A stretch of DNA of 60,000 nt, taken from Symbiodinium natans (Eukaryota > Sar > Dinophyceae > Suessiales > Symbiodiniaceae). Positions 25,319 to 34,119 of this stretch are shown here, piece by piece. The stretch lies in the NCBI GenBank assembly GCA_905221605.1, contig CAJNDS010000047.1, positions 849,868 through 909,867 on the forward strand, written 5' to 3'. The notes beneath the pieces were generated by a model. That model did not search any database. It worked only from the letters and a program-made list of their open reading frames with translations, and was not told the origin of the DNA. Every line of letters begins with the position of its first letter. The stretch's first letter is position 1. The position numbers were made by a program, and so were the translations under genes.

Positions 25319-25874
25319 TGCATGAGCTTCTGATGCGGCGCACAAAGTCCTCTTTGCTCGGGCGCCGCCATGCGCCTACCCTGTCCAGGCGAGAAAGCCT
25401 ACAAAGCGAGAAGCTGCATCCACAGCATCAGCTTCGATAGAGTTCCAACCAGTCGCAGAGCCTTGCTGGCCAGCCGCATCCGAAGTGTATGCAGGAGGCT
25501 GAACTGCTCAAAGATTGCCCGCACGATTACCCTCGACTCAAACTTGTCTGAACACTACCAACCTGAATCAAGATGCTTCGTTTGCATGTGTGAAAGCTCT
25601 TTGAATCCCCGGCCTCCTCCGGCCTGTGTCACTCATAGCACCACGTGGGCGGTCCGGATCAGGTCACCCAGAGACAGTCACACGCCCAAAATGGACCAAG
25701 ACAGGGCCAGGGTATGCCAGGGTGTCTGCCAGAGTCTGCGGCGTTCTGACATGTTGTGACTCCTTCGTGGCGTAGTTTCTGTGACCAGCGACTGCGACGC
25801 AGGTTTGGTCGGATGGTCCGTGTCCATGTCGATCTCCTAAGGCCTATGGCCCTACAAGTTCCCCTAAACCCCAA

Positions 25875-27547
25875 GCCCAGCACCTGAAAACCAAGAAATT
25901 TGGCGGCTGGGCCTTGCAGCTATGTACACTGGTGCGCCTGGATAAGCAACATATCCCAGCTAGCTAACTAAGGATTTTCGAGAGTTGCAATTGAGCTTAG
26001 CGGCTTTTGTTGGGGAGTATAAAGACGATTCTGAGAAACCTACTTTGGCACAACTTTGAACAGGCGCGGTTTAGGGAAAGGGAAAGGTTATCAAAATCGT
26101 AGATGGTCTTGGTAAGACTCTACAGGTTGTCTGAGAAAGCTCTAGTACAACCCTGGTGTACGCCCCAAACCCCAAGTCCCAAACCCGCAACCGTGATGCC
26201 AGATCGCACAGGGTCCCAAGGCTAAGGAGTCGAAAACAAATTGCCCCAGAACCCGCGCAAAACTCCGGACCTTAACCCCAAAACACGAAAACTGTTACAC
26301 CATAAACCCCACATCCTCCCACCCACCCCCTTTGTCGAAAAGCTTTATATGGATGCATTCAAGGTTCAGGGTTTTGGGGCTCAGGGTTTATGATGGCGCA
26401 GTCCTTTCAAGCACTTCCGACCTTACCAACTTGGGTTTGGGGTTTAAGGGTTTAGCGGTTCGGAGGTTGAGGGCGTTTTGGGGTTTTTTGGGCATAGGGC
26501 TTGAAGGGTTGAACCCTCAAGGTTTAGGCAGCCTCAAGCACCTCCCCCCAAGCCCCGTAGCCACGCAACAACCCTTGCAAGGGCAGTGCTTACCAACATA
26601 GCTCATTCAAAGAAAACATAACTAACTGGCAAGCCCACGTGTCTATAACTTTGTAGACTTCACGGAGCTTGCCAGCAAGCAATTCTTTGCCGGCAGCTGT
26701 CACGTTTTCACATGTGGACACTGATGGACACTCACATGCAGAAGCCAACAAGTTCCAACAAACCTAGCTAGATCTGCATTGAACCAGAAACATGGTCTGT
26801 GGCGATCCGGGGCCATGACGACGCTGCTTGCAAAGCAAGTTGCAGCATTCCGGCAGGAGCATGGCCAAAGCCTCGGGGTGTTTCGAGGGCCCTCGCAGTA
26901 CTCGCAACCTGCACTGGCGCACAGTTCAAAAGTCAGGCATTTCTTCCGTGGGGCCAAAGAGAACAGCGCCACCATCGGTGCTGTTCACGCCTCAGGCGCG
27001 GCCCATTGTGTTCAGCTTTGAGGTCGCGATCCCTCAAAAGCCCAGCGCCGGCCCGTTTAAGAGGCCTCCATGAAAGCAGTGAACAGAGTCACACCCTGCC
27101 CCCGCAGGAGGCCAAGCGCCATGATCCAGAGGCCTTCGCAGCGCTGGCGCTGCACGGCATCGAGGAGGTGTGGGACAGGGGAGTGGTCCTGGTTTGACCT
27201 CAAAGAAGGCTGTATGCGCGAAAAGGAAGCTCTCCTCTTGCAGGCTTCACTTCTGGATCCTGAGATCGCCTCGCGCCCTGCACGGCAATAGGTGTGAAGC
27301 TCTTTCAATCGTCTAGAAGTTTTGGGAAGCGAGTTCGGCTCAGGGTTGACGCGTCTTAGATCTTTACTCTGTGGAGTCCCACGATCCTACTATCTTCTAC
27401 CGAGGTACAGCAGCCTGTTTGAGGGCCCCCAGAAAGACCGGGATCTGATGACCCGCGAGGTGCTGGAAGGGCCTTGTGTCCTCACATTGGAAGGTTTTTT
27501 TGACAACTTTCTGACATGCGTTGGACGAATGGCAGAAGCTTAATGGC
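25875..27547. other. No gene recognised; open frames on both strands
   Basis: 25875-26620 is telomere-word-rich and empty. 26700-27310 is open on both strands. Plus-strand frames include DPEAFAALALHGIEEVWDRG at about 27115-27180. A minus-strand frame at 26700-26975 has several cysteines. Neither could be tied to a family or a splice chain. It may contain host exons near the retrotransposon, but I cannot decide the strand. Confidence 0.35.
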
Positions 27548-27569
27548 TAATCCGAGCATCTGTTTAATT
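27548..27569. repeat. 22 bp inverted repeat flanking the retrotransposon, left arm
   Basis: TAATCCGAGCATCTGTTTAATT here is the exact reverse complement of 34326-34347. The arms lie 67 bp outside the 5' LTR and 206 bp outside the 3' LTR. Confidence 0.8.
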
Positions 27570-27636
27570 AATACCCCCACATTTAAAGAAATTTTCTTGT
27601 CCGGAAGCCCGCCGGAAGACTACTTTCCATTAGGGC

Positions 27637-27829
27637 TGTGAAATCAGTGGAGGCTTCCTCCCTGGCCATATCACCCGCGGTCTTGAAATCAGTGGAGGCT
27701 TCCTCCCTGGCCATATCACCCGCGGTCTTTCTTTTCGGCCCACAGAGGGCCCTCTTGATCCTTAAGCTACTGACTTTGCAGTGTGCGTAAAATTGAGTCC
27801 GAGCCATAGATTCGAAGTGGGCGCTGTCA
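27637..27829 (+). repeat. 5' LTR (193 bp)
   Basis: Begins TGTGAAATCAGTGG and ends GGGCGCTGTCA. It contains a 45 bp tandem duplication (unit starting GAAATCAGTGGAGG and ending CCCGCGGTCTT, two copies). The same duplication is present in the 3' LTR. Confidence 0.92.
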
Positions 27830-27831
27830 GT

Positions 27832-27844
27832 TGGCAGCGGAGCC
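27832..27844 (+). promoter_or_regulatory. Putative primer-binding site
   Basis: TGGCAGCGGAGCC starts two bases after the LTR. Position and the leading TGG (complement of a tRNA CCA end) fit a minus-strand primer site, and the shape resembles the half-site of copia elements. The matching tRNA was not identified. Confidence 0.5.
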
Positions 27845-27999
27845 TGCGTGGCTCTTGGCGGCGTGTGTGGCGTCGCAGCCGGCGGTCCCAGGGGCCTGCT
27901 GTTTCCCTCCTCGCCTTCTAACCGATCAGCCGCGGGAAGGTGGTGACGTATCTGATCGAGCCCAGCCACGTCGACATCTACAAGAGCGAGTGAGTGAAG

Positions 28000-29334
28000 A
28001 TGCCATCTACTTCGGAAGGACAGTCCTCAGGCGATCCTGGAGGATATGTCTACCGAGATAGAGATCCCCCACCTTCTTGGAACGGTTCCACTCCAGAGGT
28101 CTCTTTCAAGACCTGGCTTCGAGATCTTGAGCTGTGGGAGGCCACGACGGATATTCCCAAGGAGAAGAGGGCGATCAAGCTGGTTCAAGCTCTCACAGGG
28201 CCAGCAAGGGAGGCGGTGTCGTCTTTGACGCTGGCCGAGCTCCAGCATGCGGACGGCTACAAGACGGTGATGAAAGTGCTCAACGACAACTTTAAGCCGT
28301 ATGTGGAGACAGCGTTGCCGAGGGCCATGGAGGGCGTGTTCTATGGCCAGGCTAGAGGTGCCAAGGAGTCCATCCCGGATTACCTGGTGCGCGCGTCGCA
28401 TGCCTTGGCGGAGCTCAAAGCCGAGGGCGTGGACCTTCCGGCGAAGGCTGCCGGATACTTGCTGTTCCGGCAGGCGAACTTGGACAAAGAGCTGGAGTCC
28501 CGTGTGGTCACGTGGTTGGCTGGCGACTACACCAAGGATGTGGTGATCGCCAACCTAAGGCGACTTGACCGCATCAACTCGAGCAGCTCCGGGTCCAAGG
28601 CGATGCTCTGGACGGAGACTGAAGAGGGCGAAGGCCAGGAGGTGTATTACGAGAACCACGAGCACTATGGCGAGCCCGAGTTCTACCTGGAGGCGGAAGA
28701 CGAAGAAGACGAGAACTACGTGTACCTAGAAGACGGCGAGCTGGACGCGGTGTACGAGGAAGGAGGCAATGGACACATGAACTGGTTCCACTGCAACCTG
28801 TGCAAGGCTCGATGGAAACTCAGCCCGAGAACAGCCGGAGCTTTGACCGGCCGACCAGTGGAGACCGTGAACCAGTCGAAGGAGAAGACCCTCAACCTGG
28901 CGGAGAACGCTCTGAAACAACAAGAGAAGCGAATGGCCCAGAAGCACCAGGTGGAGATGGGAAACCTGATGCAGCAGCTGGCGGACGAGCGCGCCAGGAG
29001 CGACGAGCTGCAGACTACGCTGGACTTGCGCGAGGGCGAGTACCTGGAGTTCGAGAGGGCGGTGGAGAACGTGACCGCAATGGAGGCTCACCTGTCCGAG
29101 ATGGACCCGACTACCGCGAACCAGGTGCAGGCAATGGTCTCCGAGTTCAAGAGAGTTCAGCGCTACGAGCAGGAGACCCGACATCGAGCGAACACGCTGC
29201 CCTTGCGAGAAACCAAGAGCGACTGGGAGCAAGCCGTGGCCACGATGAAGCAAGCGGTGGACATGGTGAACCAGTTCTACGCGCGCATGATGACCCAAAG
29301 AACCCAAGTGGCGAAGCAACTGGCAGGAATGTGA
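28000..29334 (+). CDS. gag: Retrotransposon Gag polyprotein
   Basis: A 444-residue frame starting at ATG 28000. The N-terminal 200 residues read as a gag-like helical domain of the type common in dinoflagellate copia elements (PPPSWNGSTPEVSFKTWLRD, then LELWEATTDIPKEKRAIKL). An acidic stretch follows (about residues 205-255), then a single C-x2-C pair (FHCNLCKARW, near 28785-28815), and a C-terminal coiled-coil-like region rich in Glu, Gln and Ala. No CCHC zinc knuckle is present. Gag would form the particle that packages element RNA. It ends with TGA at 29332-29334, and pol overlaps it in the -1 frame. Confidence 0.85.
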   Translation: MPSTSEGQSSGDPGGYVYRDRDPPPSWNGSTPEVSFKTWLRDLELWEATTDIPKEKRAIKLVQALTGPAREAVSSLTLAELQHADGYKTVMKVLNDNFKPYVETALPRAMEGVFYGQARGAKESIPDYLVRASHALAELKAEGVDLPAKAAGYLLFRQANLDKELESRVVTWLAGDYTKDVVIANLRRLDRINSSSSGSKAMLWTETEEGEGQEVYYENHEHYGEPEFYLEAEDEEDENYVYLEDGELDAVYEEGGNGHMNWFHCNLCKARWKLSPRTAGALTGRPVETVNQSKEKTLNLAENALKQQEKRMAQKHQVEMGNLMQQLADERARSDELQTTLDLREGEYLEFERAVENVTAMEAHLSEMDPTTANQVQAMVSEFKRVQRYEQETRHRANTLPLRETKSDWEQAVATMKQAVDMVNQFYARMMTQRTQVAKQLAGM

Positions 29335-32300
29335 ACGTAGGCCAGAACGTCAGATCGTGGGATGGAACGCGAGTGTTGCAAAGTGCTACGCCTAACATGG
29401 TGCGTCGTTGGATGGCCAGGCCTCTTCCCTTCCTGGACGACTTTGTGGTGGTCTCCAAGAATGGTGTCCTGCAGCGAATGGACCGGCAGGACGTGGAGGG
29501 CCTGCACAGCCTGGAAGACGAGGAGGTCTATGTGGTGGTCAAAGAGCCCGAGCTGTACTTGGAGCACCAGAGCGACGAGACCAAGATCGACAAGGCGAAG
29601 TCTGATCAGATCCTGGACTACCTCGTGGGGGCTAGTGCCGGGGTTGACGCCATGACCATAGACCTAAAGGGCGTCAACCAGAATGCGGTGTGGAAGGACA
29701 TCGAGAGCCAAGGTCCCAAAGTAATATACCTGAACAAGGTGGCGTCGGAGCAGTCGTCGCTGGCTTGTCGCATCGCGAGACATCAGTGGAGGAAGGGCCG
29801 TGGCTTTGTAATCAGTGCCTTGGGGCCGCTGTCATCAGGCTTGAAGAACCTGAAGGAGGCCACTTCAGAAGGCACCGCGTCCTACCTGCTATACCGCAAG
29901 AAGTACCAGATCACAAACTTCAAGGACGCAGTCAAGTATGCCATGGCGAAGGGCAAGCCGCCCCGAGCGGAGGGGGCAATCATGGACTATAACCTCGAAT
30001 GCTTCCCCGGAGAGGTCGCAGAGCAGGACATCTTCGACGAGCTCGACCTTCGCCCGATGGACACAGTGGACGAACGTCCTGAAGACTCGGTCGTCCCGGT
30101 GGGTGAGCCTACAAGACAAGAAAAGGAGGCAGTGATGAAGCTGCATCGAAACTTGGGACACCCCAGCTTGGCGGATCTGGTGCGAACTCTGAAGGTGAGC
30201 CGAACACCAGACAGGATATGGCGTTGGGCGAAGGACAACTTCAGATGTCCTACCTGCGCTGCCAGTAGAACTCCGAAGGCGCATAGGCCGGCGATGGTGC
30301 CCAGGTCGTACGCGCCCAACACCGTGGTCGCGATCGACCTCTTGCAGATGCCGAATTGGGATGCTTCCGGACAGAACTGGTACTTGAACATGATTTGCCT
30401 GGGAACCTCCTTCCAGATGGTGGAAAAGCTACGAAGCAAAGAGCCCGTGAGTGTGTGGGCGGCCTTTACCAGAACGTGGGGGCGCTTCTTAGGAATGCCA
30501 CAGATCCTCCTTCTGGACCAAGGGCGAGAGTTCTTGGGCGAATTTCGAGACCGATGCGCGGAACTAGGCGTGCTTCTGCACGTTATTGGGGCCAGGGCGC
30601 CACACCAGAACGGGCGCTGTGAAAGGCATGGCGGCCTCTTCAAGCAGATGATGGAAAAGGCGAAGTGGCAGAATCCTCCGTGCTCAGAGGATGACCTCAG
30701 GTTGCTGACACGTGAGGTGGAAGCAGCCAAAAATCGCCTCTTCAATCGCTCCGGCTTTTCTCCAGCTCAAAGGATGCTGGGGCAGACAGCGCGGACCAAT
30801 GGGGAGCTCATGTCGGACGATGCCATTGACCCCGCGCTGGTGAACCACGGTGAGGAGGTGGAAAGAGTGTTGGCAGCGCGCAGGGCTGCCCAGAAGGCGT
30901 TCGTGGAGACCAACCTGTCCGAGGCGGCTAAGCACGCTCTCCGAGCCAGGAATCGCGTGCACCGAACCTTTCAGCCGGGAGAGATCGTCTACATTTGGCG
31001 GTCGTGGAAGGATAAAGGTGTGCTTAAGCCTAACTGGGTCGGGCCAGGCGTCGTTTTGATGCCTGAGGGAGCGAACTGCTACGTCAATGTGTTGGGCAGA
31101 CTTTGGAAGGTCTGCAACGAGCACGTGCGGGAGGCCACGTCGGAGGAGGTTCGCGGAGTGGAAGCTGTGCATGAAGTGTTCCAAGACCTAAAAGAGCGCT
31201 TCAAGAAGTCGAGCAGTCGTTTAATCGAGGACCACACGGGCGACCCACTTCCACCAGGAGTTTCCCGAGGAGCCATAGTTCGCGAAGCTGGCGAAGATGA
31301 AGTGAGCGCAGAAGGCCTACATCGAGGGCTACCCCGAGTGAGGATTGACGAGCCGGAGACGCCCGTGGTGCCTATACCTATTCCGCCAGAAGAACTTCCC
31401 GATCCAGCGCAACTGCCAGAAACTCCAGTGCCAGAAGTCCCAGCAGAGCCAGCAAGGCAAGCATCAGCGCCGGAGCCCGAGGCAGAGATAGAGGTTCCCG
31501 AACTCCCCGTTCCTGAAGCTCCCGGTCGAGAAGAACGACTACGCGCAGCTGTGGACTCCGCGGTGCAGAGCCAGAGATTGGACGGTGTTCCCCCAAGAGC
31601 GCCAAGCAGGCTCGCAGAGGCGGAGAGCAGCGCCGGGTATGAGCCGGTGCGATCTTCCCTGAGAAGGCAGCAGGAGCCGGGCAACCCATACTCGTTCTTT
31701 GGCCAGGATGAGTTCGAAGAAGGACCGACGCCAGTTCCACCTCGGCGACAAAGCGAAGTGCAGCGTGACACCTGGGAGCTAAAGCCGGCCCTGGGCGTCC
31801 TGAGAAGGCATCACGTTCGCTGGCGCAGCGCGATGTGCACACCCTGGGAGACGACGAGGCTGCCAGTCAAGCTGGAAGATCTCACAGGAGAGAGGAAGAC
31901 GATGGCGAAGATGAAAGATGGAAGCGTGCAAGAAGTGGAGGACGATTGGAAGAGTTTGAAACCCCAGCGAGATCTGAAGGCCAAATGGAAAGGCTTCACC
32001 GACTTCTATGTCACCAAGAAGGCCTTAAGGAACCTGAAGCATGAAACGTCGAAAGAGGTCCCCAACTTTGACGTGGAGACGACCGAAGCGTATACGTTCA
32101 TGGTCCTCAATGCCGAGACCTTCGTCATGAAAAAGGTGGCGACGGATGAGGTAAGCGAGGCCGACATTCCCGAAGAGGAGTGGCCAGCCTGGCGACTACA
32201 AGACGCTGAAGAGTGGAGCAAAATAGAAAGTTCCGGCGCGATGAAGGTGCTGTCGGTGGAGGAGTCGAGAAGAGTCCTCAAGGAGCTGGAGTCGCAGGGC

Positions 32301-33902
32301 AAGCTGAACCGGGTGATCGGGTCAAGAATGGTCCGAAGGCTGAAGCCCGGGGAACAGATTGGCGAGACACCGTCAAAGAAGTCTCGCTTTTGCGTGCGAG
32401 GTGACATGGATCCCGATGCTCTGGACTTGGAAAGATACAGCCCGACGGTCACGACACAGAACTTGCAAGTGGTTTTGCAGCTGGCCGCAAGTATGAAGCT
32501 GAAGGGGTCCTGCGGGGACCTGAAAGCAGCCTTCACCCAGTCGGACCCTCTCTTGAGACCAGGCGGCAAGCTCTACGTGAGGCAGCCAAAAGGGGGTCTA
32601 CCGAACATGGACCCAGAACAGATCATCGAAGTGGTGGCCGGCGTTTACGGGCTCATGGATGGTCCCACACATTGGCGCCAGACGCTGAAGAGCTACATCG
32701 TGAAGGACTTGAACTACAAGCAAAGCAGGCTAGACCCAACCATCTTCGTTAAATACTTAGAGGGCACCGTTGAAGGGATCATAGTGATAGAGATCGATGA
32801 CTTGCTGTGCTTTGGCAACCGAGATCATGAAGTTCAGCTGGCAAAACTGCGCGAGCGCTTTAAATTCGGAAAATTCAAGCAGTTGATGCAGCTCTTGGAT
32901 GGCACGACATTCAACGGGCGACGCATCAGACAACTGAGCGACTACACCGTCTGCATAGACATGGGCAAGTTCGTGTCCGAAAGAATGGCGCCAGTGAGTC
33001 TGGAAAAGGGACGCAGAGCTCACCCCGAGGCGGACGCGACAGAGGAAGAGAAGAACAAATTCAGAGGTGCCGTAGGATCTTTAGCGTGGGCCGCCAAGGA
33101 GTGTCGTCCAGATGCCGCCGCTGGAGCCAGCATAATGGCATCCAAGTTGAGCACGCTCAAGATCAAGGACATTCTCGAGCTGAACCAGTGCATCAATAAG
33201 GTGCGCGCTTGGCCAGACCTCACCTTGCGCTACTTCCCAATAGAGTGCGAGGACCTGAGATGGGGCGTGGTCACGGATGCAAGCTTCACCAACTACAGCG
33301 ACGGCTCCACCCAGGGGGCCTTGGGAGTCATAGCATTCCACAAGGACATGTTGCAGGGGCACGAAGCTACCTGCTCGCTGGTCTGGTGGAAGAGCGGAAA
33401 GCTGAGAAGAAAAGTGAACTCAACCTTGGCCGCCGAGACTCAATCGCTCAACAAAGGTCTAGGAGATCTTCTGTGGGCGAAAGCAATCTGGAATGACTTG
33501 ATCCAGGAGAAGTTCAGCCTCGAAGTTTTCAAAGAGAACGCCAGAGCCCAGGCCGATTTGGTGCTGCAGAGTGCCAAGGCAGATCACACGCTCAAAGATT
33601 CGCTGACAGTTGTGGATGCGAAGTCGCTCTACGACAACCTCCGAAAGGAGGGTTCGCTGGCCCAAGACAAGTACACCGCGCTGGACTTGGCGATAGCTCG
33701 TGAGAGAATGGATGGCGTAGGCGCCGAAGTTCGCTGGGTTGAGCATCAAGCCATGATTGTAGATGCCCTCACAAAGATTCAAGGCAACGCTGAGGCCCTA
33801 AAGAAGCTCTTAGAAAAAGGGACATACCAGTTAGTTGCCGAAACCGAAAGGCTTGAAGAGCGGGCTGAGCGCCGAGATGCCGGGACCGTGAAACATCGGT
33901 GA
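28800..33902 (+). CDS. pol: Retrotransposon Pol polyprotein (integrase, reverse transcriptase, RNase H)
   Basis: The frame is open from at least 28800 and ends with TGA at 33900-33902. It has no start codon at its left edge that I trust, so it is probably expressed by a -1 shift out of gag before 29334. Integrase: H-x4-H at 30144 and 30159 and C-x2-C at 30246 and 30255, then the catalytic Asp at 30336, Asp at 30516 and Glu at 30621 (34 residues between the last two). Reverse transcriptase: Asp at 32517 (CGDLKAAFTQ) and the Asp-Asp pair at 32796-32801 within IEIDDLL. RNase H: Asp 33276, Glu 33435, Asp 33615, Asp 33762. A Pro/Glu-rich linker of about 200 residues (31300-31900) separates integrase from reverse transcriptase. 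No D-S/T-G protease motif is seen between 29335 and 30140. Confidence 0.9.
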   Translation: MQGSMETQPENSRSFDRPTSGDREPVEGEDPQPGGERSETTREANGPEAPGGDGKPDAAAGGRARQERRAADYAGLARGRVPGVREGGGERDRNGGSPVRDGPDYREPGAGNGLRVQESSALRAGDPTSSEHAALARNQERLGASRGHDEASGGHGEPVLRAHDDPKNPSGEATGRNVNVGQNVRSWDGTRVLQSATPNMVRRWMARPLPFLDDFVVVSKNGVLQRMDRQDVEGLHSLEDEEVYVVVKEPELYLEHQSDETKIDKAKSDQILDYLVGASAGVDAMTIDLKGVNQNAVWKDIESQGPKVIYLNKVASEQSSLACRIARHQWRKGRGFVISALGPLSSGLKNLKEATSEGTASYLLYRKKYQITNFKDAVKYAMAKGKPPRAEGAIMDYNLECFPGEVAEQDIFDELDLRPMDTVDERPEDSVVPVGEPTRQEKEAVMKLHRNLGHPSLADLVRTLKVSRTPDRIWRWAKDNFRCPTCAASRTPKAHRPAMVPRSYAPNTVVAIDLLQMPNWDASGQNWYLNMICLGTSFQMVEKLRSKEPVSVWAAFTRTWGRFLGMPQILLLDQGREFLGEFRDRCAELGVLLHVIGARAPHQNGRCERHGGLFKQMMEKAKWQNPPCSEDDLRLLTREVEAAKNRLFNRSGFSPAQRMLGQTARTNGELMSDDAIDPALVNHGEEVERVLAARRAAQKAFVETNLSEAAKHALRARNRVHRTFQPGEIVYIWRSWKDKGVLKPNWVGPGVVLMPEGANCYVNVLGRLWKVCNEHVREATSEEVRGVEAVHEVFQDLKERFKKSSSRLIEDHTGDPLPPGVSRGAIVREAGEDEVSAEGLHRGLPRVRIDEPETPVVPIPIPPEELPDPAQLPETPVPEVPAEPARQASAPEPEAEIEVPELPVPEAPGREERLRAAVDSAVQSQRLDGVPPRAPSRLAEAESSAGYEPVRSSLRRQQEPGNPYSFFGQDEFEEGPTPVPPRRQSEVQRDTWELKPALGVLRRHHVRWRSAMCTPWETTRLPVKLEDLTGERKTMAKMKDGSVQEVEDDWKSLKPQRDLKAKWKGFTDFYVTKKALRNLKHETSKEVPNFDVETTEAYTFMVLNAETFVMKKVATDEVSEADIPEEEWPAWRLQDAEEWSKIESSGAMKVLSVEESRRVLKELESQGKLNRVIGSRMVRRLKPGEQIGETPSKKSRFCVRGDMDPDALDLERYSPTVTTQNLQVVLQLAASMKLKGSCGDLKAAFTQSDPLLRPGGKLYVRQPKGGLPNMDPEQIIEVVAGVYGLMDGPTHWRQTLKSYIVKDLNYKQSRLDPTIFVKYLEGTVEGIIVIEIDDLLCFGNRDHEVQLAKLRERFKFGKFKQLMQLLDGTTFNGRRIRQLSDYTVCIDMGKFVSERMAPVSLEKGRRAHPEADATEEEKNKFRGAVGSLAWAAKECRPDAAAGASIMASKLSTLKIKDILELNQCINKVRAWPDLTLRYFPIECEDLRWGVVTDASFTNYSDGSTQGALGVIAFHKDMLQGHEATCSLVWWKSGKLRRKVNSTLAAETQSLNKGLGDLLWAKAIWNDLIQEKFSLEVFKENARAQADLVLQSAKADHTLKDSLTVVDAKSLYDNLRKEGSLAQDKYTALDLAIARERMDGVGAEVRWVEHQAMIVDALTKIQGNAEALKKLLEKGTYQLVAETERLEERAERRDAGTVKHR

Positions 33903-33910
33903 ATGGCCAG

Positions 33911-33926
33911 AAAGAGTTTTGGGAGC
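33911..33926 (+). promoter_or_regulatory. Polypurine tract
   Basis: AAAGAGTTTTGGGAGC lies immediately before the 3' LTR. The position and purine-rich ends fit the plus-strand primer of LTR elements, although the central TTTT makes it imperfect. Confidence 0.5.
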
Positions 33927-34119
33927 TGTGAAATCAGTGGAGGCTTCCTCCCTGGCCATATCACCCGCGGTCTTGAAATCAGTGGAGGCTTCCTCCCTGG
34001 CCATATCACCCGCGGTCTTTCTTTTCGGCCCACAGAGGGCCCTCTTGATCCTTAAGCTACTGACTTTGCAGTGTGCGTAAAATTGAGTCCGAGCCATAGA
34101 TTCGAAGTGGGCGCTGTCA
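33927..34119 (+). repeat. 3' LTR (193 bp)
   Basis: Same length and, by eye, same sequence as 27637-27829, including the internal 45 bp tandem duplication. Confidence 0.92.

Larger units (their letters stand above)
20276..25874 (+). repeat. Segmental duplication, copy B
   Basis: Direct copy of about 1030-6772, offset by about 19.25 kb at the left end and 19.1 kb at the right end. Left boundary: the shared AAAGGGTTCAAGGGTTTAGGG begins near 20276. Right boundary: similarity ends in CTACAAGTTCCC(C)TAAACCCCAA near 25874, just after a small rearrangement (copy B has extra ATGTCGATCTCCTAAGGC sequence). The differences are described under copy A. It carries its own copy of the BTB exons and of the foldback element. 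Confidence 0.9.
27637..34119 (+). mobile_element. Ty1/copia-type LTR retrotransposon, full length
   Basis: Order: 193 bp LTR, primer-binding-like site, gag, pol (integrase before reverse transcriptase, the copia order), RNase H, purine-rich tract, 193 bp LTR. The LTRs begin TG and end CA and look identical, so the insertion is recent on the usual reasoning that LTRs are identical at insertion. Both long frames are intact. No aspartic protease signature (D-S/T-G) was found in either frame. No target-site duplication is visible: the bases before the 5' LTR are AGGGC and those after the 3' LTR are GGGTG. A 22 bp inverted repeat lies outside both LTRs. Confidence 0.93.

Noticed and set aside
28726-29319. 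197-codon minus-strand frame inside gag
   Set aside because: Shadow of the GC-rich gag coding strand; its Leu/His-rich composition is typical of antisense reading.
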